Shown: positions 23,899-32,919 of the stretch, one piece after another | How positions within the stretch are numbered: position 1 is the first letter of the stretch | Layout: each line of letters begins with the position of its first letter | NCBI GenBank assembly: GCA_017462755.1 | Contig: JAFTQM010000050.1 | Location: forward strand, 1 to 35,825 | Origin: Lachnospiraceae bacterium | Lineage (GTDB): Bacteria > Bacillota > Clostridia > Lachnospirales > Lachnospiraceae | Reading direction: 5' to 3' | DNA: 35,825 bases | Position numbers and translations under genes: made by a program | The notes under the pieces: generated by a model | Database searches by the model: none | What the model was told of the DNA's origin: nothing | What the model saw: the letters and a program-made list of their open reading frames with translations, nothing else

Positions 23899-24654
23899 AT
23901 GGAAAGCATCAAGGTACAGGCAATGAAGGTAGCACATCATGGCAGACAGGCAGATGGTATTTTTTATGCGTCGCAGGAAGAGGGACGTTATCCGGTGGTG
24001 GTTTTCAGCCATGGGTACAATGGTCATCAAAGTGATTTTGATTGGACCGCGAGGTATCTTGCAGAGCGAGGCATCTGTTCATTTTCACATACCTTCTGCG
24101 GTGGCTCGACCAGAGATGAAAGTGGTATGCCGACAACGGAAATGACCATTTTTACGGAGAAGGAGGATTTGCTTGCGGTTATTGATTTTGTGAAGCAGCT
24201 AGAGCAGGTGGATGCGGAGAGAATATTTGTATTTGGCGGAAGTCAGGGCGGCTTGGTAACCGCCTTGGCAGCGGAGGAGATTCCGGAGGAATTAAGAGGT
24301 ATGATTTTGCTTTTTCCGGCATTTTGCATTGCAGATGACTGGAATAAGCGTTTTCCGAAGGAAGAGGATATCCCGGAGGCAGAGGTACTTTGGGATATGA
24401 AGCTTGGCAGGGTATTTTTTGAAAGTTTGCGCGGATTTGAGGTGTTTGAGCATGTTGGAAAATATGCAAAGAATATCTTAGTCATGCATGGCGACCTGGA
24501 CCCGATTGTGGCATTGGGATACAGTGAGCGAATCGTTAATGCATATCCGCATGTGCAGCTGGAGGTATTCAAGGGCGAAGGACACGGCTTTACTCCGGAA
24601 GGAAATGAACGCATGACCGAGCTGTTGTATGAGTTTGTGAAAGCAAACATTTAG
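23899..24654 (+). CDS. Alpha/beta hydrolase, probable cinnamoyl/feruloyl esterase
   Basis: A 251-aa cytosolic enzyme. The start MESIKV is set by GGGAGG about 12 nt upstream. The fold and triad are clear: SHGYNGHQSDFDWTARYLAERG (oxyanion region), nucleophile Ser115 in GGSQGG, Asp201 in HGDLDP and His229 in GEGHGF. The insert between beta-6 and the acid (about 140–190) resembles the cap of Butyrivibrio Est1E and Lactobacillus cinnamoyl esterases. It may release ferulate or p-coumarate from oligosaccharides taken up by the cell. It leads the operon; the adjacent GH43 and second esterase support a role on feruloylated arabinan or xylan side chains. Other acyl substrates remain possible. Confidence 0.82.
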   Translation: MESIKVQAMKVAHHGRQADGIFYASQEEGRYPVVVFSHGYNGHQSDFDWTARYLAERGICSFSHTFCGGSTRDESGMPTTEMTIFTEKEDLLAVIDFVKQLEQVDAERIFVFGGSQGGLVTALAAEEIPEELRGMILLFPAFCIADDWNKRFPKEEDIPEAEVLWDMKLGRVFFESLRGFEVFEHVGKYAKNILVMHGDLDPIVALGYSERIVNAYPHVQLEVFKGEGHGFTPEGNERMTELLYEFVKANI

Positions 24655-24664
24655 GAGGGGTAAT

Positions 24665-25537
24665 ATGCAGCAGAGACAGTTTTTTAAAACGGAAAGCGAT
24701 TTTTACAGGGCTTGTACTCAGAGTGGAACATTACAGAGAATCTATTATACGTCCAATACCTATGATGAAGAAGCCAGAGAGATTAAGAAGGATGCGCTGG
24801 TATATCTGCCTTACGGTTATGATACACAGGAGAAATATGATGTTTTTTACTTGATGCATGGTGGCGGAGGAAATTCGGATGAGGTTTTTGGTGGTTTGGA
24901 AGCCAAAACGGATTTGAAAAATATTCTTGACCATATGATTGAGAAAAAAATAATCCGACCATTGATTGTAGTGGCACCTTCGTTTTATTACGAGGGCCGT
25001 ACGGATGCACTAACGGAACGCAAGGCGGCAGGACTTTTAACACAGAATTTTCATCAGGAGCTGATTCGGGATTTGCTACCTGCCATTGAGGCAGAGTTCT
25101 CGGTAAAACAAGGAAGAGAGCATCGAGCCTTTGGCGGGTATTCGATGGGCTCGGAGGCAACGTGGAATGTATTTGCGAAATGTCTGGACAGTTTTCAATA
25201 TTTTCTTCCGATGAGTGGTGACTGCTGGGCGGTCAAAATACAGGGAGGATTGTTATGCCCGCAGGAAACCGTGGATTATCTGGAAAACGCAGTGAAAAAA
25301 GCAGGAAAAGCAAAGGAGGAATATCAGCTTTTAGTGTGCGTGGGAGATGACGGAGTGGCTTATAAAGCGGTCGATACCATGGTACACGAGATGAGAAAAC
25401 GTAAGGAGTATTTTGACTTTGGAGAAAGCTTTGAGAGTGGTAACATGATATATTGTGTTGCAGAGGGTGGAACCCATTCCTATGAATATTGTTATCAGTA
25501 TATCCGTTGTGCGTTACCGCATTTTTTTACGAAGTAG
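24665..25537 (+). CDS. Carbohydrate esterase family 1-like (feruloyl or acetyl-xylan) esterase
   Basis: A 290-aa alpha/beta hydrolase of the esterase-D/CE1 type, without a signal peptide. RIYYTSNTYDEEAREIKKDALVYLPYGYDTQEKYDVFYLMHGGGGN is the typical first strand and oxyanion loop of CE1 feruloyl esterases. The nucleophile is Ser160 in FGGYSMGSEATW, and His271 in GGTHSYEYCYQY closes the triad; the acid is probably Asp in GDDGV. AGGAGGGG precedes the ATG, 10 nt after the first esterase. A second esterase of a different family in the same operon suggests attack on a decorated polymer carrying more than one kind of ester, or different oligomer sizes. CE1 versus related D-esterases cannot be separated fully by eye. 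Confidence 0.85.
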   Translation: MQQRQFFKTESDFYRACTQSGTLQRIYYTSNTYDEEAREIKKDALVYLPYGYDTQEKYDVFYLMHGGGGNSDEVFGGLEAKTDLKNILDHMIEKKIIRPLIVVAPSFYYEGRTDALTERKAAGLLTQNFHQELIRDLLPAIEAEFSVKQGREHRAFGGYSMGSEATWNVFAKCLDSFQYFLPMSGDCWAVKIQGGLLCPQETVDYLENAVKKAGKAKEEYQLLVCVGDDGVAYKAVDTMVHEMRKRKEYFDFGESFESGNMIYCVAEGGTHSYEYCYQYIRCALPHFFTK

Positions 25538-25548
25538 AGGAAAACGAC

Positions 25549-25986
25549 ATGGGAGAAATCATTTTTCTGGCATTGATGGATACGCAGACGGCGCATTGGA
25601 ATCGGAGCCGCATCGGCTTTCAGAAGCTGGATTTGTCGGATGGGCAGCCTAAGGTACTTTACATATTGCGAACGATGGAGGGCTGTGTACAGAAGGAATT
25701 GGCAAAGGTCTGCGATATTAAACCGTCGTCAATGACGGTTATGCTGGACCGATTGGAAGAAAAGGGCTATGTACGCCGGGAGGAAACGAAGGTTTCCGGC
25801 GGCAAGCGGGCATATCGGATTTATTTGACTGAAGAAGGACGGCAAATTGCAGAGAAGGTATTTTGGTTGATGGAAACGATAGAGGAAGAGTGTTTTCAGG
25901 GAATATCGGATACGGAAAAGCAATTATTGTTTGACTTATTAAAGCGAGTAAGAGATAATTTGATTAAGAGTAGCGAAGCGCTTTAG
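25549..25986 (+). CDS. MarR family transcriptional regulator
   Basis: A 145-aa winged-helix protein. The start at 25549 follows GAGGAAAACGAC; an upstream in-frame ATG lies inside the preceding gene. The central part has the MarR pattern: SDGQPKVLYILRTMEGCVQKELAKVCDIKPSSMTVMLDRLEEKGYVRREETKVSGGKRAYRIYLTEEGRQIAEKV, with recognition helix SSMTVMLDRLEEKG and wing REETKVSGGKRAYRI. Flanking helices serve for dimer formation. It lies 11 nt after the CE1 esterase and 14 nt before GH43. With the palindrome at the operon promoter it probably represses its own operon. MarR proteins of hydroxycinnamate operons elsewhere respond to ferulate or its CoA ester; a similar ligand here is inference. Confidence 0.92.
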   Translation: MGEIIFLALMDTQTAHWNRSRIGFQKLDLSDGQPKVLYILRTMEGCVQKELAKVCDIKPSSMTVMLDRLEEKGYVRREETKVSGGKRAYRIYLTEEGRQIAEKVFWLMETIEEECFQGISDTEKQLLFDLLKRVRDNLIKSSEAL

Positions 25987-26000
25987 AATGGAGAATGGCG

Positions 26001-28514
26001 ATGAAGAAGCATTGGAAAAAGAGTCTGGTTGCATTGAGCATGACAGGCATGATACTAAGCCTTGCAGGCTGTGGAAACGGTCAGGAGACGCAGGGACAGA
26101 ACAACGAAAGTCAGGGAGCAGAAGCAACACCGCTTCCGACGGCGGCAGGTACCAATGAGGAAGACAAGCAAGGCACAGAAGCGACACAAACGCCTACGCC
26201 TACTGAGAAAGCACAGGGGGAATCAAGCGTGATAAGAAAAAAGAATCCGGAGCTGAATACAGACGCAACGGCTAAGAAAGAATTGGTGGAGGGAAGCATT
26301 GCCCGTGTGGCAGTACACGACCCATCGATTTTTAGAGAAGTGGACGAGGACGGCAACGTGGTATATTATGTGTTCGGAACGCATATTTCTTCGGCAAAGT
26401 CTGAGAATCTGGTGGATTGGACTATGTTTACCAATGGCTATCAGCCAAAGAACAATACCCACTATGGCGATTTGTCGGCGAATTTAAAGGAGTCCTTTGC
26501 CTGGGCAGGCGAGGACGATGCGGATTGTAAGGGCGGCTATGCAGTATGGGCGCCGGATGTCGTATACAGTGAGAATTATGTGAATGAGGACGGAAGTAAG
26601 GGTGCCTATATGATTTACTATTCGGTATCCTCTACTTATTGCCGTTCTGCGATTGGTTATGCGGTAGCCGATGAGGTAGAAGGACCATATACCTATAAAG
26701 GTACGTTAGTATATTCCGGTTTTACGATGATAAGCTCGAAGGATAACCGCAGTGATGTGGATAAGAAATGGACGAATACCAATATTGATGACCTGATGGC
26801 AGAGGGACGCATCGAGGGAGACTACAATCTTGTCTGGGGAACCAACCGCTACAATACGGATTATGCGCCAAATGCGATTGACCCGGCGATTTTTACGGAT
26901 ACAGACGGAAGAATGTGGATGTGCTATGGCTCCTGGTCGGGTGGAATATACCTGTTGGAATTGGACCCTGCGACCGGAGATGCGATTTATCCGGGAAAAG
27001 ACGGAACGACCGAGGATGGCAGAGTAATTGATAAATATTTTGGTACCAGAATTGCCGGTGGTCATACCATTTCCGGCGAGGGTCCGTTTATCCTGTATGA
27101 TGAGGCATCGGACTATTATTATTTGTATACAACCTACAATTATCTGGATTCCGTTAGTGGCTACAATATGCGTCTGTTCCGCGCGAAGAATCCGCAGGGA
27201 CCATATCTGGATGCAGCAGGAAATAATGCAGTATTTGCATCTTCTACCACCAATCAGTACCAGATAGGAATTAAGGTAATGGGTAATTACAACTTATCGA
27301 ATGTGAAGAAGGGTTATCGTTCTCCGGGACACTGCTCGGCATTTATTGATATGGACGGACAGAGATATCTGATTTATCATACCCGATTTGCAAGTGGCGG
27401 AGAAGGCTTTGAGGTACGGGTGCATCAGCAGTTTTTGAATGAGGATGGCTGGCCGGTAACAGCAGTATTTGAAAACCGGAATGATGTGATATCCGAAACC
27501 GGTTATGCGACCGGTGAGATTGCGGGTGTCTATGAGTTTATCAATCACGGTACCGGCTCGGACGGAGCAGGCGTAAAGGAACCGGAGATTGTGATTTTGT
27601 TGGAGGATGGCACCATAAGCGGAGACTATACCGGTACCTGGGCAGAAAAGGACGGCAGCTATCTGGCAACGTTTGAGATTGCCGGAGTGACTTATAAGGG
27701 TGTGTTTTTCAAGCAGCATGATGAGTTAACCCCAAGTCAGCCGATTATGACCTTTACTGCCATCGGAAGCAACAATGAAACCATCTGGGGCGTGAAGTAT
27801 GCGGAAGGCACCGAGTATGTAGAGAAGGTGGTAGAAGAGAACGGAGCACCGTCTACCGATTTTGCAGCGGTTGATAAAGCACCGGTATTAAAGTATACCT
27901 TTGACAGGGAGGATGAGTTAGAGGTTGCCGGAGATGCCAAGATTGCAAATGGTGTTTTAAGTCTGGCAAAGACTGCTTCCTCTTACGGAAAGTCCTATGC
28001 GGTATTGCCGGATTTGACTGCGTATGATTTTAGCGAGGGAATCACTATTTCTGCGGATGTTCTGGTAAGTAAATATGCGACGGACTGGACTCCGATTTTT
28101 ATGTTTGGAGACGGAGCAATCGGCAAGAGATGCCAGAGTCATGCGTACCATTTTACACAGGGCTTCAGCAGTGTTACCGACGATGCAAATGACCAAAAGA
28201 CCGGATACTTTGGAGTAGATATCAGCAGACCGTATACCTGGGATTACTTTAGCCAGAACGAAGCACAGAATACATGGCATACCATAACCGTAACTATCAC
28301 GGCATCGGAGATGAAGACTTACATCAATGGTAAAGTGGTTCAATCCGGTAAGGATAATTACGGCATGATTATGGATACGTTCCGGGTGGCTACGGGAAAT
28401 TATCTGGGCGGCTCCTATTACAGTGACCCGGATTTTTGCGGCAAGTTGGATAATGTAGCGATTTATAACAGCTGCTTGTCGGAGGACGAGGTAGCTGCGC
28501 TTGCAGGAAAATAA
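26001..28514 (+). CDS. Glycoside hydrolase family 43 arabinanase-like lipoprotein with LamG-type C-terminal domain
   Basis: An 837-aa surface lipoprotein. The start at 26001 is 7 nt from GGAG. The signal ends in lipobox LAGC (Cys24), with a Gln/Thr/Glu/Pro linker to about residue 75. The five-bladed propeller carries the GH43 triad: base Asp107 (VHDPSIF), Asp294 (AIDPAIF) and acid Glu360 (SGEGPFILY). SPGHCSAF and IYHTRFASGGEGFEVRVHQQF resemble endo-1,5-alpha-arabinanases, including their His metal site. Long inserts occur between the first two acids. A lipocalin-like GH43 C-terminal domain (about 510–600) and a concanavalin/LamG-like domain (about 635–835, YTFDRED … YINGKVV … GKLDNVAIYNSCLSEDEVAAL) follow. 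It probably cleaves arabinan side chains of pectin outside the cell. Xylan specificity is less likely. Confidence 0.9.
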   Translation: MKKHWKKSLVALSMTGMILSLAGCGNGQETQGQNNESQGAEATPLPTAAGTNEEDKQGTEATQTPTPTEKAQGESSVIRKKNPELNTDATAKKELVEGSIARVAVHDPSIFREVDEDGNVVYYVFGTHISSAKSENLVDWTMFTNGYQPKNNTHYGDLSANLKESFAWAGEDDADCKGGYAVWAPDVVYSENYVNEDGSKGAYMIYYSVSSTYCRSAIGYAVADEVEGPYTYKGTLVYSGFTMISSKDNRSDVDKKWTNTNIDDLMAEGRIEGDYNLVWGTNRYNTDYAPNAIDPAIFTDTDGRMWMCYGSWSGGIYLLELDPATGDAIYPGKDGTTEDGRVIDKYFGTRIAGGHTISGEGPFILYDEASDYYYLYTTYNYLDSVSGYNMRLFRAKNPQGPYLDAAGNNAVFASSTTNQYQIGIKVMGNYNLSNVKKGYRSPGHCSAFIDMDGQRYLIYHTRFASGGEGFEVRVHQQFLNEDGWPVTAVFENRNDVISETGYATGEIAGVYEFINHGTGSDGAGVKEPEIVILLEDGTISGDYTGTWAEKDGSYLATFEIAGVTYKGVFFKQHDELTPSQPIMTFTAIGSNNETIWGVKYAEGTEYVEKVVEENGAPSTDFAAVDKAPVLKYTFDREDELEVAGDAKIANGVLSLAKTASSYGKSYAVLPDLTAYDFSEGITISADVLVSKYATDWTPIFMFGDGAIGKRCQSHAYHFTQGFSSVTDDANDQKTGYFGVDISRPYTWDYFSQNEAQNTWHTITVTITASEMKTYINGKVVQSGKDNYGMIMDTFRVATGNYLGGSYYSDPDFCGKLDNVAIYNSCLSEDEVAALAGK

Positions 28515-28530
28515 AAGAAGAGAAGGAAAA

Positions 28531-28562
28531 GGGAACGACAGGCATAGTCGTTCTCTTTTTTG
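28531..28562 (+). terminator. Rho-independent terminator of the esterase–GH43 operon
   Basis: A 7-bp stem GAACGAC/GTCGTTC (28533–28539 with 28547–28553), 7-nt loop, then TCTTTTTT. Confidence 0.88.
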
Positions 28563-28743
28563 CATTAAGGGAAGTAGTTGCTTTGCAAACTCTTTTTGTA
28601 TGAAAAAATGAAATTCGCACTTTTCTAAAAAGGGATAGTGTGGTATCATATTATTAGATATGTCTTAGGACAAATGGAAGAATAATTTGTAGTTCGCTGA
28701 TTAGGGAATCCGACGGAGCTGCAATGGAAAGGCAAGGTTATAT

Positions 28744-30438
28744 ATGGACGAAACGAAAGAGATTTTGGCAGAAAAGGAAGAAAAAGAAGTCGTTTCCAAA
28801 AATTTTATCGAAATGATTATTGAGAAGGATATTGAGGCGGGGCATTGTACCGAAGTGGTAACACGTTTTCCACCGGAGCCGAACGGCTATCTGCACATCG
28901 GTCATGCGAAGTCGATTATCTTAAATTCCGGACTGGCAGCGAAGTACGGTGGTAAGTTTAACCTGCGTTTTGACGATACGAATCCGACGAAGGAAAAGAC
29001 GGAGTTCGTACAGTCGATTATCGAGGATGTAAAGTGGCTGGGAGCAGATTTTGAGGAGCGTCTGTTCTTTGCATCGGATTATTTTGATCAGATGTATGAG
29101 GGCGCAGTAAAGCTGATTCAGAAGGGAAAAGCATTCGTATGTGACCTTTCGGCAGATGAAATCAGAGAGTACCGCGGTACCTTAAAGGAGCCGGGCAAGA
29201 ACAGTCCGTATCGTGACCGCAGCATCGAAGAGAATTTGGATTTGTTCGAGCGTATGAAGAACGGTGAGTTCCCGGATGGTTCGAAGGTGCTTCGTGCAAA
29301 GATTGATATGGCATCCCCGAATATCAATATGCGAGACCCGGTTATTTACCGTATTGCACGTATGACACATCACAATACCGGCGATAAGTGGTGCATCTAT
29401 CCGATGTACGATTTTGCACATCCGATTGAGGATGCGATTGAGGGTGTTTCCCATTCGATTTGTACGCTGGAGTTTGAGGATCACAGACCGCTTTATGACT
29501 GGGTAGTACGCGAGTTAGAGTATGAGAATCCGCCAAAGCAGATTGAGTTTGCAAAGCTGTATCTGACGAATGTGGTTACCGGAAAGCGTTATATCAAGAA
29601 GTTAGTTGAGGATGGTATTGTAGACGGCTGGGATGATCCGAGACTGGTATCCATCAGCGCACTTCGCAGACGCGGTTTTACACCGGAGTCCATCCGTATG
29701 TTTATGGAGCTTTGTGGTGTGGCAAAGGCAAACAGCTCGGTGGATTATGCGATGTTAGAGTATTGTGTCCGTGAGGATTTGAAGTTAAAGCGTCCGCGTG
29801 TGATGGCAGTGCTGGATCCGGTGAAGTTAGTAATTACCAATTATCCGGAGGGTCAGACCGAGTATCTTGAGGCGATGAACAACCCGGAGAATGAAGAAAT
29901 GGGTACCCGTATGATACCGTTTACCAGAGAGCTGTATATCGAGCGTGAGGACTTTATGATAGAGCCTCCGAAGAAGTATTTCCGTCTGTTCCCGGGTAAT
30001 GAGGTTCGTTTGATGAATGCTTATTTTGTAACCTGTACCGATTATGTGACCGATGAGACCGGCAAGGTAACGGAGATTCATTGTACCTACGATCCGGAGA
30101 CCAAGAGCGGCTCGGGCTTTACCGGACGCAAGGTAAAGGGAACGATTCACTGGGTATCGGCAGAGCATGCGGTTCAGGTAGAGGCAAGATTATACGAGAA
30201 CCTGATTGATGAGGAAAAGGGTGTATACAACGAGGACGGTACGATGAACATCAATCCGGATTCCGTAAGCATCCGCAAGGAGTGCTATGTAGAGCCGATT
30301 ATCAAAGAGGCGAAGCCGTATGACAGCTATCAGTTCTTGAGAAACGGTTTCTTCTGTGTGGATTATAAGGATACGACAGAGGACAAGCTGGTATTTAACC
30401 GGGTAGCGTCGATGAAGAGTGGTTATAAGCCAAACTAA
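28744..30438 (+). CDS. glnS: Glutaminyl-tRNA synthetase
   Basis: A 564-aa class I synthetase charging tRNA-Gln. [18 protein letters not shown] holds the HIGH motif; [20 protein letters not shown] and [26 protein letters not shown] are GlnRS landmarks, and the C-terminal beta barrels for anticodon recognition are present (about 345–560). The KMSKS loop is unusual: [15 protein letters not shown] stands where most GlnRS read VMSKRKL, keeping the Lys but not the Met-Ser. Many Firmicutes lack GlnRS and use GatCAB instead; its presence fits Lachnospiraceae. The ribosome site is weak (AAGG). The 180 nt between the preceding terminator and the ATG show a TATCAT at about 28641 but no clear -35, and no T-box element. 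Confidence 0.95.
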   Translation: MDETKEILAEKEEKEVVSKNFIEMIIEKDIEAGHCTEVVTRFPPEPNGYLHIGHAKSIILNSGLAAKYGGKFNLRFDDTNPTKEKTEFVQSIIEDVKWLGADFEERLFFASDYFDQMYEGAVKLIQKGKAFVCDLSADEIREYRGTLKEPGKNSPYRDRSIEENLDLFERMKNGEFPDGSKVLRAKIDMASPNINMRDPVIYRIARMTHHNTGDKWCIYPMYDFAHPIEDAIEGVSHSICTLEFEDHRPLYDWVVRELEYENPPKQIEFAKLYLTNVVTGKRYIKKLVEDGIVDGWDDPRLVSISALRRRGFTPESIRMFMELCGVAKANSSVDYAMLEYCVREDLKLKRPRVMAVLDPVKLVITNYPEGQTEYLEAMNNPENEEMGTRMIPFTRELYIEREDFMIEPPKKYFRLFPGNEVRLMNAYFVTCTDYVTDETGKVTEIHCTYDPETKSGSGFTGRKVKGTIHWVSAEHAVQVEARLYENLIDEEKGVYNEDGTMNINPDSVSIRKECYVEPIIKEAKPYDSYQFLRNGFFCVDYKDTTEDKLVFNRVASMKSGYKPN

Positions 30439-30536
30439 TTGGTTTGCAATACAAAGAAGTAACGTACAAAGGTGGCGGCTGGGGACCGTCATGTAAGGAG
30501 AAGAAGCTGTAGCCCGGCAGCAGAAATGAGGTAGTG

Positions 30537-31385
30537 ATGGGAAATTTATTTTCTGGATTGGATTCCCTGGGACTGGGAAAGCTGTCTGATATGAATGTAT
30601 ACGAGACAGAGGAAAAGGTAGAAAAGGTAAAGGAGGAGCAGAAGCCGGTAGAGCTGACCGAATCTGATTTTCTCTTTGATAAATCGTTTACCTGTCCGGT
30701 ATGCGATAAGGAGTTTAAGGTTAAGACCGTGCGCACCGGTAAGGTAAAGCTGATTGCGGCGGATTCTGATTTGAGACCAAAGTATCAGACGGTGGATTCG
30801 TTAAAGTATGATGTTGTAGCGTGTCCGCACTGCGGCTATGCTGCACTGAACCGTTATTTCAACTATATGACCTCGGCACAGGCAAAGCTGATTAAGACGA
30901 ATATTTCGGCTAATTTTAAGGGACTGGCTACCGAAGGTGATATTGTGACCTATGACGAAGCGATTACAAAGCATCGTCTGGCGCTGGTCAATGCGATTGT
31001 AAAGCACGCAAAATCCAGCGAGAAGGCATATACCTGCCTAAAGACTGCATGGCTGCTGCGCGGTAAGGTGGAAACCTTACCGGAGGATACGCCAAACCGC
31101 GAAGAAGTAATCAAGCAGTGCCAGACTGAGGAAAGAGAGTTCTTGGAGAACGCTTACAACGGCTTTATGGAGGCATTTCCGAAGGAACTGTTCCCAATGT
31201 GCGGCATGGATGAGAATACGGTATCTTATCTGGTGGCAGATTTGGCGCGTCGTCTCGGCAAGTATGAGGATGCGACTCGTTGGGTATCCAGAGTATTGGT
31301 ATCGCGCAATTCCAATGAGCGTATTAAGGCGAAGTCCAGAGAGTTAAAGGAACTGATTGCAGCAGATATGAAGAAGAATCAGTAA
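30537..31385 (+). CDS. DUF2225 family protein with zinc-ribbon-like cysteines
   Basis: A 282-aa cytosolic protein. ATG 30537 is preferred over the adjacent GTG at 30534 for its spacing to GAGG (30528–30531). After an acidic, Lys/Glu-rich start (VEKVKEEQKPVELTESDF) comes SFTCPVCDKEFKVKTVRTGKVKL and then DVVACPHCGYAALNRYF, two CxxC pairs expected to hold one zinc. The rest is helical, in the style of TPR repeats (KAYTCLKTAWLLRGK, REFLENAYNGFMEAFP, GKYEDATRWVSRVL). The function of the family is not known. It lies 98 nt after glnS with no terminator, so it may be read from the same transcript, and it is followed by another Cys-rich protein. Confidence 0.9.
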   Translation: MGNLFSGLDSLGLGKLSDMNVYETEEKVEKVKEEQKPVELTESDFLFDKSFTCPVCDKEFKVKTVRTGKVKLIAADSDLRPKYQTVDSLKYDVVACPHCGYAALNRYFNYMTSAQAKLIKTNISANFKGLATEGDIVTYDEAITKHRLALVNAIVKHAKSSEKAYTCLKTAWLLRGKVETLPEDTPNREEVIKQCQTEEREFLENAYNGFMEAFPKELFPMCGMDENTVSYLVADLARRLGKYEDATRWVSRVLVSRNSNERIKAKSRELKELIAADMKKNQ

Positions 31386-31448
31386 TTACATAGGTTCGGT
31401 GAGTGGCTGCACTGCATTACAAACCGGACAACAGAAATGAGGGAACGC

Positions 31449-32183
31449 ATGAAAGAACAGCTTTATACCATACCGGTAAACGATGCCTTTGATGTAGATT
31501 GTGAGTGTCCGGTGTGCGAAATGTATCGCTCGCTGCAGACCGCAGCGGTGGAGTTCACAATGGGGCCGAGCTACATGGAGGATGATATCCGCATGGAGAC
31601 CAATAAGGTCGGCTTTTGTGACAAGCATGTGAAGCAGCTTTATGGCAATCAGAATCGTCTTGGTCTGGCCTTGATTCTGCTGACGCATACGGAGCAGGTC
31701 ATCAAGAATGCAGAGAAGCTGGCAAAGAGCGGCAGAGCAGCAGGCGGTCTGTTTAAAAAGCGTGAAACCTCCGGAGTAAAAGCTTATATGGATGGTTTGG
31801 ATGCTTCCTGTTATATCTGCAACCGGATGGCAGGAATGTTTGAACGGTATCTGGTTACGGTCTTTTATCTGTACGAAACGGATGAGGAATTTCGTAAGAA
31901 GTTAGAGAAGTCGAAGGGCTTTTGTAACCGTCACTATGCGCTCTTGTATGAAATGGCGCCGTCGAGACTTTCCGGGCGGAAGTTAGAGGATTTTATTCAG
32001 GCGTTAAACAAGGTTTACTTGGAGAATCTGAAGCGGGTACGGGATGATTTGGAATGGTTTACGGATAAGTTTGATTATCGTTACGTCAATGAACCGTGGA
32101 AAAATTCCAAGGATGCATTGCAGCGGACGATTCAGAAATTAAATTCGATACCCGCAGATACGCTGGGCGAGAAGGAAAATTAA
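31449..32183 (+). CDS. Cys-rich conserved protein (DUF6062-like)
   Basis: A 244-aa cytosolic protein. The start at 31449 is 7 nt from GAGGG; an ATG at 31437 is in frame but overlaps that ribosome site. It contains two similar halves, each with a CxxC pair followed by an FCxxH/HY element: CECPVC … GFCDKHVKQLY and SCYICNRM … GFCNRHYALLYE. Two metal sites of Cys3His type are therefore likely. Helices dominate the rest. I recognise the pattern of a Lachnospiraceae family listed as DUF6062 but could not check it. No function is known. Its 5' leader shares the sequence ACAGAAATGAGG-like text with that of the DUF2225 gene before it. Confidence 0.8.
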   Translation: MKEQLYTIPVNDAFDVDCECPVCEMYRSLQTAAVEFTMGPSYMEDDIRMETNKVGFCDKHVKQLYGNQNRLGLALILLTHTEQVIKNAEKLAKSGRAAGGLFKKRETSGVKAYMDGLDASCYICNRMAGMFERYLVTVFYLYETDEEFRKKLEKSKGFCNRHYALLYEMAPSRLSGRKLEDFIQALNKVYLENLKRVRDDLEWFTDKFDYRYVNEPWKNSKDALQRTIQKLNSIPADTLGEKEN

Positions 32184-32222
32184 AAGAAAGAGTTTGCAAA
32201 GCAGATTCTTTAATGCGAAATG

Positions 32223-32260
32223 ATTGCCCAATGAGTCAACGGATTCATTGGGCAATTTTG
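32223..32260 (+). terminator. Terminator between convergent DUF6062-like gene and thiE
   Basis: A perfect 12-bp stem (ATTGCCCAATGA, 32223–32234, with 32245–32256) and a 10-nt loop are followed by TTTT. The symmetric position 39 nt after one gene and 15 nt after thiE suggests use from both sides. Confidence 0.88.
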
Positions 32261-32274
32261 ATATTCAAAAAGAA

Positions 32275-32919
32275 TCATAGGCTTTTTACGAAGTGCGACG
32301 ATTGCCTATATTCATCATTTTTCAACTGTGTCATATAGGTTGCAGCATCTTCGCAGCGCATGAGTCCGCTCATAATACAGGCGCCTTTCGCACCGACAGT
32401 GCGAACCGCGTGGATATTTTGGGGCTTGATTCCGCCGATTGCAAACACAGGAATCGTAACGTTTTGAATGATTTCCTGTAAAAAATCAATACCGCGTGGT
32501 GCAAGGTCTTTTTTGCAGTCGGTTGCAAAAATATGTCCGGCGATGATATAAGTGCAGCCAAGCTGTTCGGCTTCTCTTGCCTCCGTTACGGAATGGCAGG
32601 AGGAGCCGAGTTCTGAAAAATGAGTCTTTTCGCTTGGACTCATGCGGCGTAAAAGCGGCAGCGGCAGGTGGATTCTTTGGCAATCCAGCTCGATTGCCGT
32701 GGATAAAAAGCTATGCAGGATGCAGGGAACCTGATATTTTTTGCAAATATCCAATACCTGCGCTGCGAGTAGTTTATATTCTGCTTCGGATAAGTCCTTT
32801 TCACGCAATAAGATACCGGCAGGTGCAGTCTGTGCAATTGCTTCAATGCGGGTCTTAAAGTCGTCCCGGCACAGACCTCGATTTGTTATACATAAAATAT
32901 CAGACATAGAGATAATCAT
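32275..32919 (-). CDS. thiE: Thiamine-phosphate synthase ThiE (ThiE/TenI family)
   Basis: A 214-aa TIM barrel joining the pyrimidine (HMP-PP) and thiazole phosphate to thiamine phosphate. ILCITNRGL, GILLREKDLSEAEY, SCHSVTEAREAEQLGCTYIIAGHIFATDCKKDLAPRGIDFL and IPVFAIGGIKPQNIHAVRTVGAKGACIMSGLM follow the family. The GHIFATDCKKDLAPRG wording is closer to TenI-like members, so a role as thiazole tautomerase rather than full synthase is possible. The start may be 32919 (overlapping thiH by 20 nt) or 32907 (ATGTCTGA, overlapping its stop); neither has a clear ribosome site, which suggests coupling to thiH. It is the last gene of thiSFGHE. Confidence 0.88.
   Translation of the reverse strand: MIISMSDILCITNRGLCRDDFKTRIEAIAQTAPAGILLREKDLSEAEYKLLAAQVLDICKKYQVPCILHSFLSTAIELDCQRIHLPLPLLRRMSPSEKTHFSELGSSCHSVTEAREAEQLGCTYIIAGHIFATDCKKDLAPRGIDFLQEIIQNVTIPVFAIGGIKPQNIHAVRTVGAKGACIMSGLMRCEDAATYMTQLKNDEYRQSSHFVKSL

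Noticed and set aside
28744-30438. Possible T-box riboswitch before glnS
   Set aside because: The 180-nt leader has no T-box core (GGGTGG … ACC) and no specifier stem or antiterminator that I can see.
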